A DNA stretch of 64,000 nt from Theobroma cacao (GCF_000208745.1 NC_030855.1:16685723-16749722); one strand, 5' to 3'. Positions 1 to 13,915 are shown, numbered from the stretch's first letter. Program-made: numbers and translations. The notes: generated from the letters alone by a model not told the origin.

Positions 1-3000
1 AAAATTACGATTTTGCCCCTACACTCTAGAAATCACTGGAATTAAACTTTTTCACTGCCAAACCCTCAAATTATACTCCAATACTCAAATCATACTCCAA
101 TAAGTCAAATGGGGCTAAAAAATTTCTTTTCTAAAAATTCCCATTGTGTCCTTGGGTGGCAAATGACCATTTTGCCCCTGGACAGTAAAAATTCTAGTTT
201 GACTTCAAATTGATCCTCGAACTCCAAATCACCATATTAAACCATTCTGGGACTTTAATATTCTTAATTTCATTTTAAATTCTCTATTTGATCTAGTTCG
301 AGACTTAAATTAACTTAATTGTACCATTTGGTACATTGTCGTCTTTTAACGATTTTTCTTTCAGGGCTTTCCAAGTATGCAAGCATATTGTCAATCATAT
401 GAATGACATGGAAAGTATTTTATAAGATCGGGCTTGACAAGAGAGGTCGGTTGAGGGAGAGTAAAAGAGAAACAAAGAAGAAACGGAGAGAAAGAAAAAC
501 AAAAAGAAAACCGTGCGTGAGAAAGAAAAACAAAAGGAAAAGAGAGCTAAGTTGAGGGGTTGTTTTTGCTACCATTCAAGAAGGAAAAGAGAGCCATTTA
601 AGGGCTGGTTTTGGAGGCTGAAAAGTGCCATTTTTTTGCTGATTTTGGAGGCTAAAAAGTGCCATTTTTCTGCTGATTTTGGAGGCCAAAAAGTGCAGAT
701 TTTTGCAGCAGAATTTGAAAGTTTTAAGGTGCTATTTTGGTGATTAATTGTTGTTGTTTTGATTGCAAATTTTTGGAGGGAAAGGTGCAACTTAGCTACT
801 GAAATTTTAAGGAAAAACAAAGCAGCATAGTTGTTGAAAAATTGAAGGACAAAAGGGAAGAAAGTGTGGTTGGTGGTGAGAGGGAGAGAGAGGAAGATAG
901 TGGGACGGGTTGAGCATGTGAAGAGAAGAAAAAGAAAGATAACAAGGGTTGCTGGACGGTGGAGGAAAGAAAGAAAGAAAAAAAAAAGAAAAGAAAATAA
1001 CAAGAAAGGAAAATGGGCATGGCCCAACAAGCAAGAAAAATGGACATGGTCCAATAAAGGAAGAATGAGCATGGTTCAATTAAATAGAAATGGGAGAAGT
1101 CCATGAATAAGAGTCCAAAAACAACAAAGGAAGAAAAATCCAAAAGAAAAGGAAGGTGGAGATTTGGGCCAACCTAACTTAATTGGGTAAAATTTCTTTA
1201 CTCTTCACCATGACTTATTTTGAAATTGGACTATATGGAGGCTAGCTTATTTTATTTAATTATACATTAGTTAATTGGTGATATGAAGTAAATTTAAGTT
1301 GCTTAGAAGGTTGAAATAGGTACTTAATACCATAAATATGTTACCGGTGTTAATAATCTAAAGAATTACGTGAACGAAAGATGCAATTAATTATAGTGAA
1401 AATGTATTAAGATGTGAATTAGGTGAGTAGATTTATGATAAAATGAGAGAGAGAAAAATAGAATTGATGCACTAAATGTATTGAATTTATATGGTTGCTA
1501 GGAAAGCGTGTTTAACGAAGTAGGTGACGGGCAATTAGGAATAATTGTATGCGTATACGAATCAATAACGACGTAGAAATCCCGCTATTGTGAGGTGAGT
1601 AACCATACTATCATTTTAATTATCTAAAGTATGTTTTTATTCGATTTTGGTGAAATTTTATGAAAATGAGTTTAAATGGTAAACCTTTGTGTTTTACAAA
1701 CAAAATGTATTTACATGAAAGGATTTTATAAATTGTCTTGAAATGAAATAATGATTTTGAAAAATAGAATAATTGGAGACCACTTGCTATGTCGTAAATT
1801 TATGATTTGAAATCGAATGGCTTATGACGATATTTGCATGAATGGCTGAATTGATATTGGTGTTGAAATGTATGAAATATGTATTTAGCCTTGAAAGGCT
1901 GTGAATTACAATAATTATCATATCATGTTATTGAATTTTATTGATTGGTGGGATAATTATTAGCTTACTGCAGTATGCGGGTTTCGTGGACCAGTCTATA
2001 AGAGGGGCACGGTACCGTTTATATGTGCTCACCTCGGTTGTAAAGGTGCGTAGGGTAACTCCTAAGGTGATATTTGAGTTCACTTCATGCCGAACCACCA
2101 CGTGATGGTGAACTCAGTCAACGCTAAGGAACGGCTGTGATGTCCAACGAAAAATGTGTTTTATGTGAAATGTGAATTTTTAACAGCCTTGGCAGGCTCG
2201 AGTGTACGCCTCTGATCAAAGTGTCATCAAATACTATTTGATGGCATGAGCCAAATTTTTATGGAAGTCATAAGCCTTAATGAGAAATTAAATGAAATAC
2301 AACCGTTTGCATGGGTTGGGATAAATTTTCAAATTGTGAAATACTTAAAAATGATGGGATATTTTAATTGTCTCTTTTTACTCAGCTTTAGCTGATTTAA
2401 ATGATGTTTATTTACTCATTGGGATTTTATAATCTCACCACCCTCTTTTCTACCCATTTCAGGCTCAGAGTAGGCTGTAGGTAGCTGATTCCATCGAGGG
2501 TTTCCATTAGATTGCGTCCTCCGAACTGTAGGTTCACCGTTTTCCTCAGTTCTAGTCATTCGTGGGCCCTCTTGATATTGTAAATTAAATTAAATTAATT
2601 TAAATGCATTGGTTTACTGTGTCACAGTATGAATGAAATTATTTTGCTTTTATGTTACAAAAAGAATTTACATATAACTCTAAAATTATTGTTTATAAGA
2701 AAATAAATAATTTTATTGAACATTTTGTTTTATCTTCTCATTATGTTCAAATAATTATAATTTCATTTAAATAAAGGTTTTAGATGCTTAAACTTATTTT
2801 TGATTGTGAATTATGCGATTAGCACTTGCTTACTAAATTTTTAACTGGTTTCAAAATTTTTCAGTGAAAAATGCCCCTATGAGATGAAAACTTTTATTTT
2901 ATCTGTTTTAAGTTGGAAATAGCTCAAAATCCTTTGGAATATAATATTTGGCAACAGTTACTCACCGGGGGAAATGAGAAACTGATATTAAGCCTTGCGG

Positions 3001-3087
3001 AGTTTCGGTTGGTATTTTAGGAGATGAATGCACATTGGGGCACTGCGACGGTTGTCACAGGCTCGAGGGGAGTTCCGGGTGGTGACA
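1..3087 (+). mobile_element. Long LTR of a Ty3/gypsy-type retrotransposon (5' end outside window)
   Basis: The segment ends in GGTGACA at 3087, a typical LTR end, and its start is not in the window. It shares motifs with the complete solo LTR at 51123-53348: a purine-rich block (about 420-1150) and a stretch near 1570-1605 containing CCCGCTATTGTGA followed by GTGAG. No primer-binding site follows 3087, so this is a solo LTR or a truncated copy. Short open frames in the purine-rich block are low-complexity artefacts. The retroelement call is inferred from motif sharing. Confidence 0.6.
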
Positions 3088-3909
3088 GATCAACTATGTC
3101 AAGACTTCTGCAGTGATCCACGATCGAGACATCTTTTTGGTCTCAATGATGTTGTTGACTTGAGTCTCCTATTAGTATATGCTCTTGAGCTAATTCGATT
3201 GATTAAGGAATATATGTTATCATTTAATGCATACTTAATCGCATAATTATATCTGATAGAGGTTTTCTTTCATGTTAGTACAATAATAAGGAGGTACTAA
3301 GTACTAATTGGATAAGCTCATGGAACATAAAGGCCTTGCAAGAGAATTGTAAAGTTATTACAAATATGATATCTCTATGCATCAAAGCCATGTTCTTAAA
3401 ATAGTTTCTGGTTATTGTATTGTCAAGACAGAGCATTGACAACGCTCAAAAACTGGTACATGTTAAGCCTTCTTACTTGAAAGTTAAATAATCGATCTTA
3501 TAAATTGAAGTATATGGGATACTTGAGGATGACATGTGGATGCTTGTTAGAAAACAAGTTCACTGAACACGATCTGCTATGAGAACTCCATTTGGTATTT
3601 CACTCAAGTGTTTATAGGATATGTTCTTATGTGATAGTCGTGCAACTAGTCTTCAAACTTGAGATGCTAAATCATCTTGTACAGGAAATGACATACTTTG
3701 ATTTCACCCCTACGGGTTTGGAGGCAACCAGATGCCTAAACAAGATTTTTTTGGGTGTGCGATGAAGCATGCGAAGGTGGATAAGTTGCTAAGAGAAGAT
3801 TCACTGCCTCTACTAATATGAAGGGATGTATCTCACTTGTTCTCAATTCTAGATTAACTTGTATAAAGTCTTTGGTCAAACCATGATGAATTTGAGGAAA
3901 GTTAATTAG
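3088..3909. repeat. Left part of an old interspersed repeat, shared with 56820-59130
   Basis: From about 3318 this stretch aligns by eye with 56820-56943 and then 58438-58920 (for example the shared words CCTTGCAAG, AATTGTAAAG and GCTTGTT). The copy here breaks at 3909 and resumes at 6832. No coding capacity is visible. The class is unknown; it may be part of a decayed LTR element. I see nothing recognisable in 3088-3310. Confidence 0.5.
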
Positions 3910-6831
3910 TATCAAGACCCAATCTCGAGTTCATGATCAACGTAAGAATATTGAAGGGAATTACCCTCTTAACCCATGCAAGCCTAATAGTAAATAATTG
4001 AACCAATAACCATATGTGACTCATGGGGAACATCACCGTGGAATCATATGCAAAACAATTTTAAACATGAAATATTATATACGTAAAATATTATAAAATT
4101 AGTCTGCACACTTACGTGCTTAACATGCAAAAGCAAATAAATATAACTCGAAATATCGACCATTCTATGGCAAATACAACCCATAAGCCATCCAATGGCA
4201 ATAATACAGAGTATTAATTATTACATGATACAAACCAAGTCATAATCACAACAATCTGAAACATAAAGACAGACTCAACCAACGAAGTACAACACAAGGA
4301 AAGGGTTGACACCGATTGGATGCCATGACGATCACCTACCAAATCAACCACAAGAAACAGGTTCTCTTAAATGGATAGCAAGCCAAGTAATCTATTGATC
4401 TAAAAAAAATAGATAATAACATGTGAGTCACAAAGACTTCATGAGCAAATATGGAGAAAGGAACAAGCAATGGGAAAGAGTATTCAAAAAATACACTTTC
4501 ATAAAATATGCAAATAGATGATAAATCAATATCTGCAAAACCCACCTTTTCAGGCACTGATTCAAGCTGAGTCTCGCTTGTCTAGTGTCCTCTCTTGACA
4601 ATCCTGCTTACCAAGCATGTCAACAATCACTTGGTTGATGCTCGACCAATTCCTTTGTTTCTGAGTTTGTTATCTTTCAAATGACATCAAGAAACGTATA
4701 CTTTTTCTCTCTTTAAAATTGATATCTTTCAAAAGGTACATGGATGGTATACTTTTCCTTTTTATAAAGCAATGTTGTTAAAACAATTCATAAACTTTTA
4801 AAAGAATATTTAAAAGTTGGAAATCACATCAAAAGTTTGATTAAACATCATTTCAAAGGGTTTGAAATATAATTTGAGGTTTTCAAAGATTTACTAGCAA
4901 GCATAAACACATTCCTTTTTAAAAATGCTTTTGAAAACAATTCAATTCAAAAATAAGCTTGATCTATCGATATTATCAATACCTTAACATCATGTATCGA
5001 TAGATTGTCTTGTCTATTAATACGTTGTCCCAATGTATCAATAGATTTAAAGCAGAATGCAAATCTTTCGATTTTATGTTGAATCTATCGATACATTTGT
5101 GCAATATATCGATAGAATGGCTACAAAGTGCAAAAATTCAGCCTATAACTCATCATTAGGACCTCAAACAAGTCTATAAATCAATGATAGACAAATAAAC
5201 AACTTGTAAACATCACATAGGTAATATCTATGATACAATTCATCAATACAATCATGAATTCAATAATAACTTAGTCTAAATCACCACATTACACATTCAA
5301 TCAATTAAAATGGAGCTCAACCAAGGACAATTAAATCACCTAGTGTCATCACACTAGAACCGAACAATCCATTACTCTATTGTTGACAACTATTCAATAA
5401 AAGGGTAGTACTTTGTTAGCTACTAAATCCAGCGAGTCTTGAGAAATTATTAACCAGCTTAAGCCGACAATACATAATTCAACATATAGTGAATAATGTC
5501 CAAAGAAATGAATCAAATCATTAATAAATATAATGTTAAAACATTATAATCCTTAGTCAAACAACCGTGACAACATTTATAATAATTGACCATAATTACC
5601 ATGGCATCAATAAAGAGAAAACATTTCTCATGCATCCTTTAAAAATTCATCCATCACACATTAGTCATTTACAAATGAGATGTTGAGATATAAATTCATT
5701 GAAAGGCTTGTTCTCCATTTTCAAATATTATATAGTAGACTATATATAGCTAGTCTATTGTTGCATAAACATCCTTGAAAACATTTGTTTACCAAACAAA
5801 CGTAATTAAAACTCATTTATATGCAAGGCAAAGGATTAACATGCTTAATTATATGAAAATAATTAAAAACGCCGTATCCAACCACCTTAATGAAGTGTGC
5901 CTTGCGTTTCAAGAATTTTCATCAAACATTTAGTCTTTCAACAGTTCAATCCTCCTCCACAAAACCTAACACAATATTTACAATATTAATACTTGATTCT
6001 TCTAAGCTAATAATCATCAAATCATTCCTCGATATTTTCCAGCAATGGTTAATCTAAAATCCAACATATAATCTAACCACTAACTAAAGGATTTAGATTA
6101 ACTATAAGCTAGAGTTAGAGCAACTTTTCCTTGATGAGCTTGTAAGTTCCAAAACCCACTCAAAAGCCTAAGTGTCAAGATTTCAAACGAATTTCAAAAA
6201 CTTTATAACTTCTGAAAATCAAAACCTTAAATTTAAAAGGTTAAAAACATGAACTTTACCTTTCAAAAGCCTTAGAATAAAAGTCTAAGCTTGAAGATGA
6301 CTTTAGATTTTCAAAATCTTTTGTTTTGGTGAAAAATGGAGTTAAGAGGAAAAGAGAGGAAATGTGGTTGGGTTTTAAGTAAAAAACCTCGTTTTTACCA
6401 AATAAGGAAAAACTGAGGTTTTTAGAGCTTTAAAAATAGGGTTAGAAAGACCAAAATACCCAATTTTTCCAATTTGGGCTTGATGTATCAATACATAGGG
6501 CTGATATATCGATACATTGTGCCTTAGGTTCCATGTATCAATATATGAAGAAAATGTATCGATACATTTTGTCTAGAATGCAGTTTTTAAGTTCAAAACC
6601 ATCCTATTTGACCCTCTAAAGGTACTCACTCTCACTTAAACATAATTTGTTATCAAAATATGAATTTTCCAAGTCAAAATAGTCCCATATTTATGTTCAA
6701 AGACATTTAATCAATAGCTCACCAAGTAATGTTACAATTCTAACCTTGAATCTAAGGGAAGGGTTTCACAATAAGTTTCCTAAATTCATAGAGTTAATCA
6801 TGAATTATGAGAACGAATATGGAATGTTATA
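3910..6831 (-). mobile_element. LTR-like insertion splitting an older repeat
   Basis: The element reads TATCAAGACC at its left edge and GGAATGTTATA at its right edge. On the minus strand that is a TGTAACATTCC-like start and a GGTCTTGATA end, close to canonical gypsy-type LTR ends with TG/CA decayed to TA/TA. The flanks ATTAG (3905-3909) and AGTAG (6832-6836) match at 4 of 5 bases and could be a decayed target-site duplication. Its length is 2922 bp. It carries many variants of the words ATCGATAGAT and TGTATCGATACAT (4960-5120 and 6480-6570). The other copy of the host repeat (58920-58945) lacks it. Confidence 0.55.
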
Positions 6832-7776
6832 AGTAGACATTGAGCCATGCTTTGTGACATATCCGAGATATTTGATAAAATGATTGTATTGCACTGAAAG
6901 ACTTATCATTGAAAGGCATTGTCAAATTCTTTAATTGACGCTTTAACATTTGAGTGGTAATGATGTGTTGCTAGATACTACTCATAATCTATAAATAAAA
7001 ATCAATTATTAAATTGATATTTAATTATGATTTATATTTATTGCCAACATGTTAAAATCCTAATGGGTCACTTATATTAAGTGACATGATTGAGAATAAA
7101 CAAGGATAATTAATTAAATTGGACTTAATCGAAATAGACTAAAATAAAGTAAAAAAATTAATTAAGTTCACAAGGAAATAAAAATACAAATATTGTATCT
7201 AGGGTTACAATTTAGTTTGGCTTTATAAATATGTTATGTTAGCCAACTAAAATTTTAAGCTTTATGTCACTTCTTAGCCGATTCATAAAAATAAGAAAAA
7301 AGATAAGTTTTCTTTATTTGACAAAAATAAGGTTTGACTATGATTTTTGGTTTTCTGGTTTTTTTGAAAACGAAACTTGCTAGTACAAGTAAAATAAATC
7401 CTACTTTAGAGATCTTGTTTGGTCATTGTGTGGATTACTGTTAGGGGCCAAATACTTATATGGCTGAAAATTTGACAAATCCTAAAGGTGAAAAAGTAAA
7501 GATTTCGACTACAGGATTTCAGATTGTTTTATTCTCTTTTCAAGTTTCTTGCTTCATCACAAACCTTTTGGATTTAATTGACTTTTGATTGTGATATCTA
7601 GAGCAAGATATGTAATACTTGAACTTATGAGTGTTCATAACTAATCTAAAAATTGGATAAAAAACACAAACAAGTGATCTTAAAGGATTAGGCTATTTTT
7701 TTATTATATGTATATCTTATTTTTTTTGTTGTGTTTTGCTTTTAATTTATTGATTAATTTCATATTTGACTATGAG
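6832..7776. repeat. Right part of the split repeat, then AT-rich repeat-like sequence
   Basis: 6832-6990 resembles 58940-59110 (shared AGTAGACA start, ACTGAAAG, CATTTG.GTGG). The rest to 7776 is AT-rich, with a TATAAATA word near 7225, and could be an LTR remnant. No supported coding sequence was found. Confidence 0.4.
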
Positions 7777-8449
7777 TTTTTTTTTTTAATGCTGGAAATT
7801 CACGCAGGGCCCAACTACCTTGTTAAATTTTATTAATAACGAAATAAAAGTACAAATGAGGGGGACATAAACCGTACCTCCAAGTTACATGAACATAAGA
7901 AAGATTCATAAAAGCACATAGAGTAAGGAAATCTATTTTATGTGCATAACTTTTGATGCTACAATAAAATAGATATTCCCTACTATTACATGAAGCCCAT
8001 AAACTAAAATAACCATTAAAACAGAAAATGAAAATAAGAAAGGCACCTAGAATGGAGTGTTGCATTTTATGACCATCTTTTTTACTATCGTCATAAAATT
8101 GAAACACATCCATATTACAAAATTCTATGTGAAAAGTAAAATAAGGAAAATAAATTAGGAGTACTACTCCTTTACATTCATTTAAACCTAACATAAGGTA
8201 AACAAATTTTATCTAACCTAAGAATGCCTTTGAGTTGATCTTCTGCTTGTGAAAATACCTGCAGGATCCGTTGTGTATGCCCCTGATTTACGAGATGGTC
8301 TGCTACCTAGTTCCCCTCTCTATGAATGTGTGAAATCCGAAACGAGATACCACTCAAGGATCTGCGAATGGAAGCAAGCAAATACCGGGTCCTAAAGGAT
8401 CCCTAATGACCCTCATTTATCATGTGAACCACTACTTTTACATCCATTT

Positions 8450-8674
8450 CTATCCAAAGTCTAGAAACATTATGCTCAATGCACAAAAGTAAACTCTATG
8501 GAGTGCCATTAACTCTGCCTGTAGTGAATCACAAGGTCCAAAATTTTCAAAAAATCCAAAAATCATAGTACCTGTATGGTCTCGAAGAAGTCCTCCTCCC
8601 GCAGCATTCTGACGATTATGCTTGAAACTACCATCAACATTCAACTTAAACTCACCTGCTGATGGTTTATGCAA
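8450..8674 (-). pseudogene. LINE ORF2, C-terminal RNase H domain
   Basis: The frame reads FKLNVDGSFKHN, GGGLLRDHTG and LQAELMALHR, which correspond to the first aspartate strand, the glycine-rich turn and the glutamate helix of RNase H1. The later catalytic aspartate motifs are not in this frame. Such domains occur at the C terminus of ORF2 in many plant LINEs. 7789-8449 is then the element's 3' region, with only incidental open frames. Confidence 0.78.
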
Positions 8675-9250
8675 AGAGAATATTTTTGGAGGATAAAGGA
8701 CTGCCTGCTGAAATATTATACCCCATGCTTAAGCAATCTGTAGATCTCCTCTCCATTGCCACCGGTGGAATTGCCTCCCATGAAATATTTGGTTGATGAG
8801 TTTGAGTATTCTCCACAGCACTCTGTTAGGATACATACCAAGGTCCCTATGCTTCGCATCATTCATTTCAACCCATAAGAACCAAAAAATGAATAGAGGC
8901 ATTAACATGCGTATGTGTCATTTCTTCGTATAATCACTAGAGTACAACCATGCCCATATTATCTGAGAAACAGTTTGGGGACGAGTAATGTTGATTTGGA
9001 AAAATTTTACAAAATAATTCCAAACCTGTGTAGCTATTGGGCATTCCTACATGACATGCAAGAGAGACTCTTCGGAGTTACAATGTTGGCATTTGGAAGC
9101 GAGCTGGAATCCTTTAGTTTTCAACCGTGAATCAATTGGGATATAATCCTGTAATAACCTTCATAGAAAGAAAGAACTTGAAAGAGGAATGCATTTATGC
9201 CAAATTAAATTGAATAGAGGATTTACAAACTGTCGCTGTCGAACTATCTT

Positions 9251-10030
9251 CTAAGCGGACTTGGTAATGAATTGACCATCCGAGGTAGGTACCCAATATG
9301 TCCTATCATCATTGTGTGGATTGATCGAAACTTTCAAGATTTCTGCCACAACATCCTCTAGCAACACATCATTCAACTTGCCCACATCCCATTTGCCATT
9401 ATCATAGAAAAAGTGGACTCTTGTCGTAGATGATGCAAAGGATGGAAATCGACTAACCAATGGTGCTTCACCCATCCAACAGTCATGCCAAAAAAATAAC
9501 TCACCTTTACCAATCCGCCACCTAGTGTAATGCTCTGTGACCAGGCAGCTAGCGAACATCTGTTTCCTTGTCTGTGAATCATGATGCTTCGGTTATACAT
9601 TCCTTGGAATTTGACCAGCACAATATTTACTCCGCATAAATTGCGTCCAAATGTTATTACAAGTCAACAACCTCCACCAAAGTTTCATGTTAAAGGCCTT
9701 CAATACATCATTTAGGCCTCTGATGTCTAGTCGTCCCTCATTAGATGGAATAGTGATCTTATGCAACGAAGCTCAATGAATTTTTCTAATACCTGTCGAC
9801 CCTCCCCACAAAAAGTTGTTGAACAATCTGTCAATTCTTTCAATCACATAAATATGAGGTTTAAGGACCTGGAGCAAATAAATAGGCAGAGAAAATAATA
9901 CACTATGTAATAGTGTTATTCGCCCTCCCGGAGAAAGAACCTTGTTGTCCCATCCAGCTATACGGTCTTGGATCTTGGTAACCAAGTCATCAAATAACAT
10001 TATCTTTTTTGGTCCTTTATAAAGAGGCAC
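9251..10030 (-). pseudogene. LINE ORF2, RT thumb/connection and zf-RVT-like region
   Basis: The frame 10030-9773 reads IQDRIAGWDNKVLSPGGRIT and LFNNFLWGG, the conserved segment downstream of the RT palm in plant LINEs. The frame 9559-9251 reads RWRIGKGELFFWHDCWMG, matching the W.IG.G....W.D.W signature that precedes the zf-RVT region. The two pieces are in different frames with about 200 bp of further decayed sequence between them. Confidence 0.75.
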
Positions 10031-10054
10031 CCCTAAATATGTGATAGGCAGGCA

Positions 10055-11397
10055 CTAATGAATGAAACCCGTGGCTTGAGAAATGATCTGGATGCGACTG
10101 CTTGCCATATTACAGTGAGTGATGAAGCAGCTCTTTGAATGGTTTATTCGTTGCCCAAAAGTCGCCTCATAATCTTGCAAGAATAATAGAATTTTCTGCA
10201 AGGAGGATTTTTCACCGTTAGTAAAAATAATAATATCATCTGCAAATGCTAAGTGGCTTACTGGCATAGAGTAGTCATAAAGATATTGCAGTGAAGGGTA
10301 AGTGGCAAACAAAGCATTTAGTCCCCGAGATAGATATTCCGCAGCCAGGATAAATACAATGGAGAGATGGAGTCGCCCTGTCTTAGCCCTCTTTCTGACT
10401 TGAAATAACCCATAGTACCACCATTTATCAGCAAGGAGAACCAACAGTTAGATATGCAGCGGTGAATCATGCCAATCCACTGAGAATTAAATCCAAATTG
10501 TTGAAGCATTCTATAGAGAAACTCCCAATCAAGTCGATCATAAGCCTTCATCATATCCAACTTGAGAGCTACATTTTCACCCCTTGACTTTCGGTCAATC
10601 TTCCCAATTAGCTCTTGGGCAAGAAGGATATTGTCGCTGATCAGTCTCCCTCTTACGAAGCCACTCTGATTGTCTGAAATCATGGAGGGATTCACCTTCT
10701 CAAGACGGTTAGCTAAAATCTTAGTAATGATTTTATTTAAAACATTACAAAGACTTATCGGTCTGAAATCACTCCATTTCGAGGCATTATTACTTTTGGG
10801 TAGCAACACAATAGTTGTAGATGTAACTCCCCTTGGGAGGTCAGCTCCATGAAAGAAATCAACAACTGCATCCAAGAGGTCATTAGCAACAATATCCCAA
10901 CATTGTTGATAGAAATAAGAAGTGAATCCATCAGGGCCAGCAACACTATCCTTATCAATATTGAAAACTGCCTCTTTCAGCTCCTCCATTGAAGGCACTG
11001 CACATAGATTAAGATTGTCATTCTCAAAAATAATAGCAGGGATCAACGAAGTATTAAACCTGGACATGTCACACATTTCCTTTTTCATGAAGGAGGAAAA
11101 AAATTCCATTGCAGAAGATTTCACAACATCTTGTTCTTCAATCCAACTCCTATCCGGATTTTGAATTTTGAAGATATGGCTTTTAATTTGTTTCTTCTTG
11201 ACCCGCATGTGGAAAAATTTAGTGTTACGTTCACCCTCCACTAACCATTTAATGTCAGATTTTTGTGGCCAAAATAATTCTTCAGCACTGAGTAGATGAT
11301 TAAGCTGGGCATAGGCTTTATTCATGGCAGCTTGGTTATCCATTGACTGTTCTTGTTGGAAAATAATTTCATAATCTGCAGCTCTTTGTTCTGCCAC
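10055..11397 (-). pseudogene. LINE ORF2, reverse transcriptase domain
   Basis: The main frame runs 11397-10318 (359 codons) with LINE-type RT motifs: FRPISLCNVLNKIITKILAN, QSGFVRGRLISDN, motif A ALKLDMMKAYDRLDW (near 10546-10575) and motif B GLRQGDSISPL. A frameshift follows. The catalytic motif C, HLAFADDIIIF (near 10230-10260), lies in the frame 10444-10055. The catalytic aspartates are therefore present but in two frames. It would copy element RNA into DNA at the nicked target; this copy cannot make one continuous enzyme. Confidence 0.88.
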
Positions 11398-11683
11398 CTT
11401 TAAATTGTGAAAGATGTCTCCGAAAACCTCTTTATTCCATCATTTCAGAGCTTGTTTTAAACGACGTTGCTTCGCCCAGAAAGCTTGCAATCCAGAGCCA
11501 CAAATGGGAGAAGTCCAGTTTTGTTCAACAAAATTTTTAAACCCATGATGAAGAACCCAAGCATGTAAGAATCGAAAAGATGAAGGAGATCTATCCTGTT
11601 TCTTAAAGCAGGAAACCAGTAACGGACAGTGGTCGACCCGTCTCTATTCAGGTGTTTTATACGTGTAGATGCAAACAATTATG

Positions 11684-12277
11684 CTAGTGGTGATTATACA
11701 CCATTCTGTCCAACCGTTGAAACATACGGTTATTGGTCCAAGTGAATGGGTTTCCTTCGAATTCACCATCCATTAATCCACAATCAAGCAAAGCAGTAGC
11801 AAAGTCTTCCATAGAACCTCCATGCGGTGCTGCTCCATTTATCCGCTCTCCACTACGAATAATGGCATTAAAATCGCCCCCAACTATCCACGGTGCATGA
11901 ATATTAGCTGACAAGCCCCTTAAACAATCCCAAAGTATTAACCTCTCTGACCTGGTACATTTCACAAAAATAAAAGAAGCCAACAAGGGAATTTCCAACC
12001 ATGGCATGGTGAGCTTGACATGCAGACATTGAACTTGATCTAGCAACACTTCACAACTCAGATCAACAGAGTGAAACAACCATATCTTTTGGGAGCAATT
12101 CTTGAAGACTTTCTCAAAGCCTAATTTTCTTCTAATGAAGTCAGCTTTAGAATTATCAACCATAGGTTCTAGAATAACTAAAATTTTCATTTTATGCAAT
12201 AATTGTAATTTCTTGATTCTTCTTTGGATTACTGCACTTGAAATACCTCTCACATTCCAAACTAGTGCACTAATCAT
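11684..12277 (-). pseudogene. LINE ORF2, apurinic-like endonuclease domain
   Basis: The open frame of 197 codons starts MISALVWNVRGI. It has the landmarks of the endonuclease/exonuclease/phosphatase fold: WNVRG near residue 8, a candidate glutamate in ILEPM near 36, and VGGDFNAI near 133-140. The frame ends after RLDRMVYN at 11684. The C-terminal DHCPLL motif is still visible but in another frame near 11625-11645, so the catalytic domain is frameshifted. In LINEs this enzyme nicks the target DNA to prime reverse transcription. Confidence 0.82.
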
Positions 12278-12519
12278 GAATGGATTTTGGCAGCATAACT
12301 CACTGAGATGGAATCTTCATCAGAGACCCCATCATTTTCCCTTATGTCCATGGCTTTCTCTGATGCTAAATTGATTAACTTACTAATTGAAACTACAGTG
12401 TCTGAATGTCTCCTATGTCGTACTCGTGGATGGACTTCCAATTCTGTAGAGTTAGTTCTTGAAAAAGAAGGGACTTCACTTAGTTTTTTAATACACAAGT
12501 ACTTACTTGAAGTAGATTC

Positions 12520-13900
12520 CTAGGCAGGATGATTATCAGTATGTCCTTCCATTCTTTCACGTGGACATGCCTCAGATGAAGTAATCCGATTATGGCCATT
12601 CTCTCTCCCATTCTGACATGCTCTTTGTCCCATTATTAGGCTACATTCCCCACTTCCTTCAACTGTGTCAACAATTCTATTTTTGCCTCCAGGCTCACTC
12701 TCTGATGTGTGTTGTCCATCCCCAAGTGAGAGAGTAGTTGGCCTAACCAATGGTTCTAAAAAATAGATTTTAATCTTCTTACATGCATTTGTTTGCTTAC
12801 AATCCGACACCAATGTCCCATCATCTATTATTCGCTCTGTATTACCGTGGCCTCTGCACCCATGACCTTGCATGTGTGGTCCCGCATGGGCCCATGGTCT
12901 AGAGAGCCATTTCCTAGACATTGTTTGCCCGCCTCATGAAGCCCAGAGTCAAGCATCCCGTCATTTTGCTTACATTGACTTTTTTTAATTTTATAATTTA
13001 TGTTGACTTCAGCGTGGGCCCGGTTAGTATGTTTCTCATCTTCTTTTGCATGCACAATGTCCTCTACTGCCAATGGATTATCAAATCCACCATGTGCCTT
13101 GCCTCCACCCTTCATTGTGTCAGACGGGCCCATTGCAGTTGGCACTATCTCCAACCTTTCTTTCGTTGTATTTCCAACATGCCCAAGTTTCCCGATTACA
13201 TGGGAGATCTCTTGCACGTCGCTCTTTTTATTTCTTCTGTTAGTCACTTCCGTGTCATTGGGCACGTCGCTCGTCTGTCTGGGTTGCAATTTTGTTGAAT
13301 TGCTGTCACTATTTCTGCACCTACTGATTCATCCTTACTTTCCAGTTCTACTGTACCCATCCCTTGTTCCCTTTCCACTTCTTGACGCAAAGCTGTACTT
13401 GTCTCATTCTAACCCCCCGACTCTTTTTTTGCCTTTTTATGGTCATCTTCCTACAGTGCCAAATCTATCAGCATCTGAGGCTTCAAAATATTATTTCTTG
13501 AACTCTCACCAATATCCTCATGTATCGATTTGTGTGCCAAAATACCATCTTCTACAAGTGATGTTAATTCCATATCTCCCTTATTCCTTAGTTTATTATT
13601 TTGACTCCCCTTGCCATGCACCCTTGGGGAAACTCGTGTCTCAGACCTATCCGCTGTAGTAGTCCCTGTAACTTTCCTTTCCCTTGCTGTGTTTCCAATA
13701 GGACTGTGCTCTCTATTTTCATGCAAAATTGCATGCATGTCGCTCGACGCGGACTGCAACTTTGCCGAGTCTACTGCTGCTGTTTCTGCACCACCTTGTT
13801 CTCCCTTACCGTTCTGACCTTCCACCTCTGTCATCTGTTCTGCTGCCACTTCTCGACGCAAGGCGGTATATTCCTTTTATGGTTTGTCAGTGACCAGCCC
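12520..13900 (-). pseudogene. LINE ORF1 hydrophilic tail / ORF1-ORF2 spacer (broken)
   Basis: This is a run of overlapping minus-strand frames rich in G, E, K, S and H (for example 13861-13451, 13289-12828 and 12921-12520). None has a recognisable fold. They lie between the CCHC knuckle and the endonuclease, where plant LINE ORF1 products carry a long disordered tail. Repeated short motifs and frame changes suggest one decayed reading frame rather than several genes. Confidence 0.5.
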
Positions 13901-13915
13901 CAAGTTCGACGACCT

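Noticed and set aside
423..1143. Overlapping open frames on both strands (76-167 codons)
   Set aside because: They come from purine-rich low-complexity LTR sequence (runs of K, R, E on one strand, F, L, S on the other). No start context, domain or conservation is visible.
3028..3246. 72-codon frame starting near the LTR end
   Set aside because: It crosses the LTR boundary at 3087 and has no domain or homologue that I recognise.
13000..13659. 219-codon plus-strand frame within the LINE
   Set aside because: It is the antisense of the decayed ORF1 tail and has no recognisable domain.
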